A stretch of 64,000 nt of DNA from Bradyrhizobium arachidis. Lineage in GTDB: Bacteria > Pseudomonadota > Alphaproteobacteria > Rhizobiales > Xanthobacteraceae. The position numbers were made by a program, and so were the translations under genes. Every line of letters starts with the position of its first letter. Position 1 is the stretch's first letter. Under the pieces are notes generated by a model. That model saw nothing but the letters and a program-made list of their open reading frames with translations, did no database searches and was not told the origin of the DNA. The DNA lies in contig NZ_CP030050.1 in NCBI RefSeq assembly GCF_015291705.1, positions 5,890,001-5,954,000 of the forward strand, written 5' to 3'. This document shows positions 59,037 through 64,000 of the stretch, in pieces.

Positions 59037-59060
59037 CTAGAGCCCCGTTCCGGGCTCTAG
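59037..59060 (+). terminator. Terminator after the FMN monooxygenase gene
   Basis: A perfect 9-bp stem (ctagagccc / gggctctag) with a 6-nt loop, followed by ctctttgtttttg, lies about 28 bp past the monooxygenase stop on the plus strand. Confidence 0.8.
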
Positions 59061-59070
59061 CTCTTTGTTT

Positions 59071-59120
59071 TTGACGCGTTTTCTTGACGCGAACCGGTGC
59101 CCGCTTCGCTCGAAAACGCT
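59071..59120. repeat. Short interspersed repeat, copy 2 (pairs with 28800-28849)
   Basis: ttgacgcgttttcttgacgc ... ttcgctcgaaaacgct is close to the copy at 28800-28849 over 50 bp. It lies between the monooxygenase terminator and rpmG, so it may lie in the rpmG promoter or leader region. Confidence 0.8.
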
Positions 59121-59216
59121 CCGAAACCTTGACTTCCCCCGGTTTCTGGCTAGGTTGCCGGCCAACGCGGGCCGTTTGGCCGGCTCCAGATTCCCCAATT
59201 TTCTGAGGTTCAGAAC

Positions 59217-59384
59217 ATGGCCAAAGCGGTCACCATCAAGGTCAAGCTCGTGTCCTCGGCTGACACCGGCTTCTACTACGTCGCCAAGAAGAATTCGCGC
59301 ACCATGACCGACAAGCTGGTCAAGAAGAAGTATGACCCGGTCGCGCGCAAGCACGTCGAATTCCGCGAAGCCAAGATCAAGTAA
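59217..59384 (+). CDS. rpmG: 50S ribosomal protein L33
   Basis: The 55-aa product reads [40 protein letters not shown] and [15 protein letters not shown], the L33 sequence of alphaproteobacteria. It is a small basic protein in the E site of the large subunit. The C-x2-C zinc pairs found in some L33 are absent, so this is the zinc-free form. A strong terminator follows 24 bp past the stop. The short ORF is easily missed by length filters. Confidence 0.97.
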   Translation: MAKAVTIKVKLVSSADTGFYYVAKKNSRTMTDKLVKKKYDPVARKHVEFREAKIK

Positions 59385-59408
59385 GATCGCGGACGCTGAA
59401 GACTTTTG

Positions 59409-59437
59409 CGGGGCCCTTTCGGGCCCCGTTTTATTTT
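59409..59437 (+). terminator. Rho-independent terminator after rpmG
   Basis: An 8-bp GC stem (cggggccc / gggccccg) with loop tttc, followed by ttttatttt. It ends rpmG transcription. Its left context (gctgaagacttttgcgggg) recurs before the terminator at 62463. Confidence 0.92.
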
Positions 59438-59456
59438 GCCACGCGCGTTGCTTCCC

Positions 59457-61106
59457 TCAACTGCCCGCGATGCCGGCGACAGCCAGTCCTTCGGCGAAAC
59501 GATCGATGAAGCCTTGGTCGTTGCAAAAGAACAGCTCCTGCCGCGCTGTCTGCGTTGTGTAACCCGTCTTGCGTTGCAGAAGCTCGGCAGCTGCGGCGTT
59601 GGCCTGGGCCTTTTCGTCGAGACGGCCAAGGGACGCAGCCAGCGTCGCGAAAGCCCGATACGTGGCATTGGGTTGCCTCGTCGCCCTTCGAGCAAATTCC
59701 ACGGCAATATCGTACTCACCAAGGGAAAAATGCGTCCACGAACGTACGTGGTGAAAGCTCCACAGATGGCTGTCGCGCGGACTGAGCATTGTCGCCCGAT
59801 CGAGCAGCGCTTCTGCTTCGAGCTCCCGCCCGCACCACAGCAGATTGAAGCCTTGTGCAAAATATCCTTGCGCGAAACTTGGGTTGAGCTCCAAAGACGT
59901 GTCGATGGCAGCGAGCGCTTCGTCGTTCTGGCGGGTCAAACACAGTGCTCTTCCGAGGGCGCAATGGCAAAAGCAATCGAGCTCGTCGAGCGTCACGGCG
60001 AGACGTGCCTGGCGCAACGCCGTTTCCAGTCGCGCTGGCCGATCCCTGGGATCATCATAAAGCGAGCGCTGAATATTGACGTAGCTGAGCGCGCCATGCC
60101 CACGTGCGAACTTGGGATCTGCTGCGATCGCGCGCTGGAAATAGTCCTCGGCTGAATCGAATCCGGGTGTGGTAAATCGCCAAAGATTCCACAGGCCGCG
60201 CTGGTAGCAATCCCACGCGTCGAGGCTTTCCGGCGCCTTGCGCGCGGCGAGTTGCTGCTCCACTTTCGACAATTCAGGTTCGATGGTGGCCGCGATCTGC
60301 TTTGCCATCTCCTCCTGGATATCGAAGATATTCTCGAGTTGAAGTTCGTATTTGTCGGACCAAAGCTGCATCCCGTCCGCGGCCCGGGTTAGCTCCGCCG
60401 TGATCCTCACCTTATCGCGGCTCTTGCGAACGCTGCCGGACATCACATAGCTGACGCCCAGCTGCGCGCCGACATCGCGTGCGTCAACGATCCGTCCCTG
60501 GAATCCGATCGTCGAGTGGCGCGAGATCACGGAAAGCCAGCGGTTTCGGGCAAGAAGCCGGATGATGTCTTCCGTCAATCCGTAGCTGAAATAGTCGTTC
60601 TCGGGGTCACTCGACATGTTCGCGAACGGAAGCACCGCGATGAACGACCGTGAATTGGCTTCTGCCTTCACCGCTTCCGAGACGACGTCGTCGAGATGCG
60701 ACACGTCGGTGGAAATCGACGCTTGTCGGCGAACGTCGGTGGCCGCGCCGTGGTGCGGAGCGAGTCGGATTGCGTCGGCATCAGCCCCCTCGATCGCCTG
60801 GACCTGAGCGACAAACCGGAAGCCACGCCGATGCAGCGTCCTGATGAAAAGCTGCTCTGTTCCGTTGTCGCCGAGCACGCGCCGGGCGCCATTGATGCGA
60901 CTGGAGAACGCGGCCTCGGAGATGATCCGGCCATTCCAGACGATGTCGATCAACTCATCCTTGCTCACAACCCGATCATGGTTGCGCACCAAATGAACGA
61001 TGAGATCGAAGACTTGAGGCTCAATGTGGACGGGCGCACCTTCACGTCGAAGCTCTTGCTGGCTCAGGTCGACCTCAAAACCCGAAAATCGGTATTTTGT
61101 TACCAT
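59457..61106 (-). CDS. Winged-helix (OmpR/ToxR-type) regulator with adenylate-cyclase-like and TPR domains
   Basis: The 549-aa product (ATG 61106; GTG 61109 is an alternative) has an N-terminal Trans_reg_C winged helix (about 1-100: FSGFEVDLSQQELRREGAPV ... FIRTLHRRGFRFVAQVQ), a middle domain (about 150-275, FIAVLPFANMSSDPENDYFS, GYLTED-like) as in CadC/adenylate-cyclase-associated regulators, and about seven TPR-like helices to the end (AALGRALCLTRQNDEALAAID, YFAQGFNLLWCGRELEAEA). No membrane helix is seen, so it is cytoplasmic. There is no adjacent partner gene on this strand; the target is unknown. Confidence 0.88.
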   Translation of the reverse strand: MVTKYRFSGFEVDLSQQELRREGAPVHIEPQVFDLIVHLVRNHDRVVSKDELIDIVWNGRIISEAAFSSRINGARRVLGDNGTEQLFIRTLHRRGFRFVAQVQAIEGADADAIRLAPHHGAATDVRRQASISTDVSHLDDVVSEAVKAEANSRSFIAVLPFANMSSDPENDYFSYGLTEDIIRLLARNRWLSVISRHSTIGFQGRIVDARDVGAQLGVSYVMSGSVRKSRDKVRITAELTRAADGMQLWSDKYELQLENIFDIQEEMAKQIAATIEPELSKVEQQLAARKAPESLDAWDCYQRGLWNLWRFTTPGFDSAEDYFQRAIAADPKFARGHGALSYVNIQRSLYDDPRDRPARLETALRQARLAVTLDELDCFCHCALGRALCLTRQNDEALAAIDTSLELNPSFAQGYFAQGFNLLWCGRELEAEALLDRATMLSPRDSHLWSFHHVRSWTHFSLGEYDIAVEFARRATRQPNATYRAFATLAASLGRLDEKAQANAAAAELLQRKTGYTTQTARQELFFCNDQGFIDRFAEGLAVAGIAGS

Positions 61107-61259
61107 CACCCGCTTCCCTACCGAGGCTCGCCTCCCGTTTCGCGTCGTGGTCGAGTCTGCAATTCAGGAAAAACAAACGACTCCCGAAGAACTCCGCCAA
61201 GCGTGAGGGATCAGTCGAGTTTAGAGACCGGTCAATCATCGTTCAACCGGAGATGCCAC

Positions 61260-61502
61260 ATGATCCGGGCACCTGATTTTCATCTCTACCGACAGTCCGC
61301 CAGATGGTTTGCCGTTGTGACCCATCGCGGCTCATTGCGGGCACTCGCATCCCTCCCGCCGGCGACGACGCCGACCATGAGGAAGAAGATACTGTGGCTG
61401 GCCGCGCGGCTCAGGCGATTGTTCAATGCAGGTGCTGCGGCGGCAATCGCTCGTCAGGCCGCTTTAGCCGCCCGGCAGGCGCGGGATGATCCCCGAGCCT
61501 GA
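61260..61502 (+). CDS. Possible small basic protein (80 aa)
   Basis: The ATG at 61260 is preceded by aaccggagatgccac and encodes MIRAPDFHLYRQSARWFAVV, then a segment with MRKKILWLAARLRRLFNAGA and an Ala/Arg-rich end. The second half is an amphipathic basic helix. No family is recognised, and the region upstream is non-coding, so this could be spurious. Confidence 0.35.
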   Translation: MIRAPDFHLYRQSARWFAVVTHRGSLRALASLPPATTPTMRKKILWLAARLRRLFNAGAAAAIARQAALAARQARDDPRA

Positions 61503-61675
61503 TTTTGCTGCAGTGGCAGCCGATGCCTGCGGTCGTCTGGAACATCGGATCTCCTCTTTTTGCTGCGACCGCGATGACGGGCGGCTCTTTAGGCTGGCTT
61601 ATCGTGCTCTACAGCACCTTCCTGATCAGCCATTTTGAGCTGTTCGGATTGACGCAGGTGATCACCCGCTTTGCC
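61493..61675 (+). pseudogene. Methanethiol S-methyltransferase (MddA/NnrU-like), fragment
   Basis: The plus-strand frame around 61493-61675 encodes SLILLQWQPMPAVVWNIGSP and then LGWLIVLYSTFLISHFELFG and LTQVITRF. These match the conserved central region of MddA/NnrU-like membrane methyltransferases (WQWQPMP, LSTFLINHFELFGLRQV). Only about 60 residues remain: no start, no N-terminal helices, no C-terminal SAM-binding part. The fragment abuts the first copy of the tandem duplication at 61675. It is a decayed gene. Confidence 0.7.
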
Positions 61676-61816
61676 GGGCGTCGCGCTGGCTTTTTGAGCG
61701 AACAGTTCGATGGTGGATTAGACATCTTCGCAACCCTTGATTGCGCAATCCCGAACGTATGCTAGCGTGCACTCACCGGGCGGCATTTCCGGCCCGGGTT
61801 CGGGAAGGACATGGTC

Positions 61817-62377
61817 ATGAGATCATCATTAAGCCTTGTCGTGCCTTCAACCATCGCTGCCTTGTCAACTGTCTTGCTGTGCGCTCCGGCAGCGTCACAA
61901 ATTCCAACAGGCTCCGGCGCCACTCTTCCTCCTGTTACGGTCGACGCGCCGAAGCAGGCGGCAAGGCCGCATCGACAGGAGCCAACGGCAAGCGCCGGGG
62001 CGTCATCACGTCGCACTGCGTCAACTGCTCAAAGGTCAACGTCAGGCACACGCACGCCTTCGTATGCGCCGGGTTCTGTGATGGGGAGGATTGCCAGCCT
62101 CGAGGCACGCGCCAGCAGTTGCAACGGTGGCTGTGCATCAAGCTTCCCAAGCGGCAAGGAGCCCTGGATTGGATGTAGCGAGTCGGGCGGCAACATCGAC
62201 TATGGACCTTTCTCGCCAACGTGCCGAGACACCATCACCCATGCATCCTACGAGAATTGCGTCGAGACGAAGGTGTTCCTGGGTGAGCATCGAAACAAGG
62301 CCCACTGGATTTGCAGCAGCCTGCAGGCCGGCAACAGGTTTAAGGTCGCCGATCTCAAGCGTCCGGGACGTCGCTAG
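61817..62377 (+). CDS. Secreted six-cysteine protein, copy A (186 aa)
   Basis: From ATG 61817 the product has a signal peptide (MRSSLSLVVPSTIAALSTVL, cleaved near PAAS), then a Pro/Thr/Ser/Arg-rich low-complexity region (about 30-88), then a compact C-terminal domain with six cysteines (SSCNGGC, WIGCSESGG, SPTCRDTI, ENCVETKVFLGE, WICSSLQ). It has no recognised family. The ribosome site gggaagg lies 8 nt before this ATG; an ATG two codons upstream is less well spaced. A near-identical copy follows at 62714. Function unknown; a disulfide-rich secreted or envelope protein is inferred. Confidence 0.75.
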   Translation: MRSSLSLVVPSTIAALSTVLLCAPAASQIPTGSGATLPPVTVDAPKQAARPHRQEPTASAGASSRRTASTAQRSTSGTRTPSYAPGSVMGRIASLEARASSCNGGCASSFPSGKEPWIGCSESGGNIDYGPFSPTCRDTITHASYENCVETKVFLGEHRNKAHWICSSLQAGNRFKVADLKRPGRR

Positions 62378-62462
62378 TCCGTAGCTCCGGCAAGCTAGCT
62401 GCACACGCGTCGAATTCTGCGTATCCGGGATCAGGCAGGTCGCAGGGCGCTGAAGAACTTTT

Positions 62463-62488
62463 GCGGGCCCGATGGGCCCGCTTTATTT
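62463..62488 (+). terminator. Terminator after copy A
   Basis: Perfect 8-bp stem gcgggccc / gggcccgc with loop gat, followed by tttattt, 86 bp past the copy A stop. The preceding gctgaagaacttttgcggg closely resembles the rpmG terminator context at 59394-59411. Confidence 0.85.
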
Positions 62489-62713
62489 CTGTCCCGTCGC
62501 CTCAGCGATGTCGCCTGATCGAGCGGTACGCCGAAGCCTGGCGAGCCGCCCGGCATTTCACCGGCAGGCATCGCGCCGGCTTTTTGAGCGACAAATTCGA
62601 TGGTGAATTATTGAGCGGACATCCTCGCAACCCTCGATTGCGCAATCCCAAATGTATGTTAGCGTGCACTTACCGGGCGGCATTTCCGGCCCGGGTTCGG
62701 GAAGGACATGGTC

Positions 62714-63274
62714 ATGAGATTGTCATCAAGCCTTGTCGTGCCTTCAACCGTCGCTGCCTTGTCTACGATCCTGCTATGCGCTCCGGCAGCGTCACAAATT
62801 CCAACAGGCTCCGGCGCCACGCTTCCTCCTGTTACGGTCGACGCGCCGAAGCAGGCGGCAAGGCCGCATAGGCAGGAGCCAACGGCATCCACGGGGCAGT
62901 CATCGCGCCGGACTGCGTCAACCGCCCAAAGAACGTCTTCAGTCGCACGGACGCCTTCGTATGCGCCGGGTTCTGTGATGGGGAGGATTGCCAGCCTCGA
63001 GGCACGCGCCAGCAGTTGCAACGGTGGCTGTGCATCAAGCTTCCCACACGGCAAAGAGCCCTGGGTTGGATGCAGCGAGTCGGGCGGCGGCCTGAACTAT
63101 GGACCTTTCTCGCCGACGTGCCGAGACACCATCACCCATACATCCTACGAGAATTGCGTCGAGACGAAGGTGTTCCTGGGCGAGTTTCGCAACAGAGCCC
63201 ACTGGTTTTGCAGCAGCCTGCAGGCCGGCAACAGGTTCAAGGTCGCAGAGCTCAAGCGGCCGGGACGTCGCTAG
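62714..63274 (+). CDS. Secreted six-cysteine protein, copy B (186 aa)
   Basis: This is a tandem duplicate of the gene at 61817, aligning over all 186 residues without gaps and, by hand count, differing at about 20 positions. All six cysteines, the signal peptide and the low-complexity region are kept; the changes are mostly conservative in the C-terminal domain. The upstream 130 bp are also duplicated (gtatg[ct]tagcgtgcact, gggcggcatttccggcccggg), so each copy has its own promoter region. Function unknown. Confidence 0.75.
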   Translation: MRLSSSLVVPSTVAALSTILLCAPAASQIPTGSGATLPPVTVDAPKQAARPHRQEPTASTGQSSRRTASTAQRTSSVARTPSYAPGSVMGRIASLEARASSCNGGCASSFPHGKEPWVGCSESGGGLNYGPFSPTCRDTITHTSYENCVETKVFLGEFRNRAHWFCSSLQAGNRFKVAELKRPGRR

Positions 63275-63503
63275 TCCACGCCTCTCTCAGACTTGATCAC
63301 AAGGCAGCACGGCGTCCGCAGAACATCCTCAGCGGACGCTTGCGACCGCGCGCCCCGCGCCGGCTCCGACACTGGAGCGAGTGGCTGCGGCGGCCGGTTC
63401 AGCAACAGCAGCGCCGGCCGACCAAGTGTGACCCACCTCAAAGAACGTCATGAAGGGATTCAATATCTCCAGCGGGATTGTTGCATGAACCTGGTCCATT
63501 CCC

Positions 63504-64000
63504 GTGAAAAGCCATTTGCCGTTGCTGGATCCGCTGCGCTTCGCAGCCGCGCTCGGAGTTGCCATTTTTCACCAGATGTTCTGGTCCTGGGCCTGGGCTT
63601 CGATCGGCGTCCCAGGCTTCGAGCGCACCGTCGCCGCCGACGTGCTGTACCCGACCGCCGCGCCCTTCACATGGTTCGGCTGGGTCGGCGTCGAGATCTT
63701 CTTCGTCATCTCCGGTTTCGTCATCGCGAACTCGGCGAGCCAGTCTTCGCCGGGCGCGTTTCTGCTTGGCCGCGCACTCAGGCTCTATCCCGCGGTCTGG
63801 ATATGCGCCACCGCGACCTTCCTCGTGCTGCTTCTGTTCGGGAGTGGACCGGCATCCGAATTCATCCTGCCTTACGTCCATGCCATGCTGATGGTGCCGA
63901 AGGGCGTCACAGGTCAATGGCTCGACGAGGTCTACTGGACGCTAGCCGCCGAGACGGCGTTTTATGGCCTCGTGTTTTGCGCGATGCTCACGAAGAGGAT
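63504..64000 (+). CDS. Membrane acyltransferase (acyltransferase-3 family), N-terminal part (cut by window edge)
   Basis: The frame from GTG 63504 to the window end encodes KSHLPLLDPLRFAAALGVAI, FHQMFWSW, then FGWVGVEIFFVISGFVIANS and GAFLLGRALRLYPAVWICAT, the hallmark first helices of OatA/ExoZ-type acyltransferase-3 proteins (VxIFFVISGFxI; R-x2-R-hydrophobic-P). A His in the first helix (FHQMFW) fits the catalytic His. Such proteins O-acetylate polysaccharides at the membrane. The C-terminal part is beyond position 64000. An in-frame stop (63486) rules out longer starts. Confidence 0.88.
   Translation, partial: MKSHLPLLDPLRFAAALGVAIFHQMFWSWAWASIGVPGFERTVAADVLYPTAAPFTWFGWVGVEIFFVISGFVIANSASQSSPGAFLLGRALRLYPAVWICATATFLVLLLFGSGPASEFILPYVHAMLMVPKGVTGQWLDEVYWTLAAETAFYGLVFCAMLTKR

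Overview
The window is a piece of a high-GC alphaproteobacterial chromosome, almost certainly Bradyrhizobium or a close Nitrobacteraceae relative. The evidence is gene content and order (rsh-pdxJ-acpS-lepB-rnc-era-recO-parC; dapA-mscL-smpB; gatC-gatA-gatB; ruvX; pyrB-pyrC'; plsY...dprA...topA-rnr; rpmG), a Rhizobiales-type porin, and several families of palindromic intergenic repeats typical of this group. No transposase, integrase, phage gene, rRNA or CRISPR array was seen.

Layout. 1-9095 is a minus-strand housekeeping run: rpoZ, the (p)ppGpp synthetase/hydrolase rsh, pdxJ, acpS, lepB, rnc, era, a small membrane protein, recO, a small secreted protein and the 5' end of parC, with many ATGA overlaps. 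9096-15613 holds an NYN-domain protein overlapping a family-5 uracil-DNA glycosylase, then minus-strand dapA-mscL-smpB-peroxiredoxin, and a large exported lytic transglycosylase with a Lys/Ala/Pro-rich linker. 15831-24431 is accessory and partly decayed: a Tat-exported formylglycine-type sulfatase preceded by a 5'-truncated formylglycine-generating enzyme, a porin, a frameshifted and truncated O-GlcNAc-transferase-like pseudogene, tRNA-Ser(GCT), small hypotheticals and a 30-residue lysine-rich peptide, separated by long gaps.

24432-29140 is a gatC-gatA-gatB operon interrupted by a 70-aa protein, a 99-aa protein and an FkbM-like methyltransferase, nearly all coupled by 4-nt overlaps. 29218-38479 contains two nitronate-monooxygenase paralogues, a LysR regulator, an exported cyclase-family protein, ruvX, an AEC transporter, a CPBP protease, an AidB-like acyl-CoA dehydrogenase and a VanX-like dipeptidase. 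38660-45446 carries pyrB, a dihydroorotase homologue lacking its metal-binding histidines, plsY, a patatin, an amidase and dprA. 45443-49594 is a redox/regulator cluster: HxlR/azoreductase, SDR/HxlR with a clear operator, and a flavodoxin-like protein bracketed by two repeat copies.

49800-59437 is topA, rnr, a DUF983 protein, a Nudix hydrolase, an exported M20 amidohydrolase, an FMN-dependent monooxygenase and rpmG with a strong terminator. 59457-64000 holds a winged-helix/TPR regulator, a fragment of a methanethiol S-methyltransferase gene, a tandem duplication of a secreted six-cysteine protein of unknown function, and the start of a membrane acyltransferase that runs off the right edge.

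The most unusual items are the secreted six-Cys tandem pair, the FGE remnant coupled to the sulfatase, the extra genes inside the gat operon and the non-catalytic dihydroorotase. No complete new multi-gene system can be demonstrated from sequence alone. All assignments rest on reading the sequence and recalled family motifs, without database searches.
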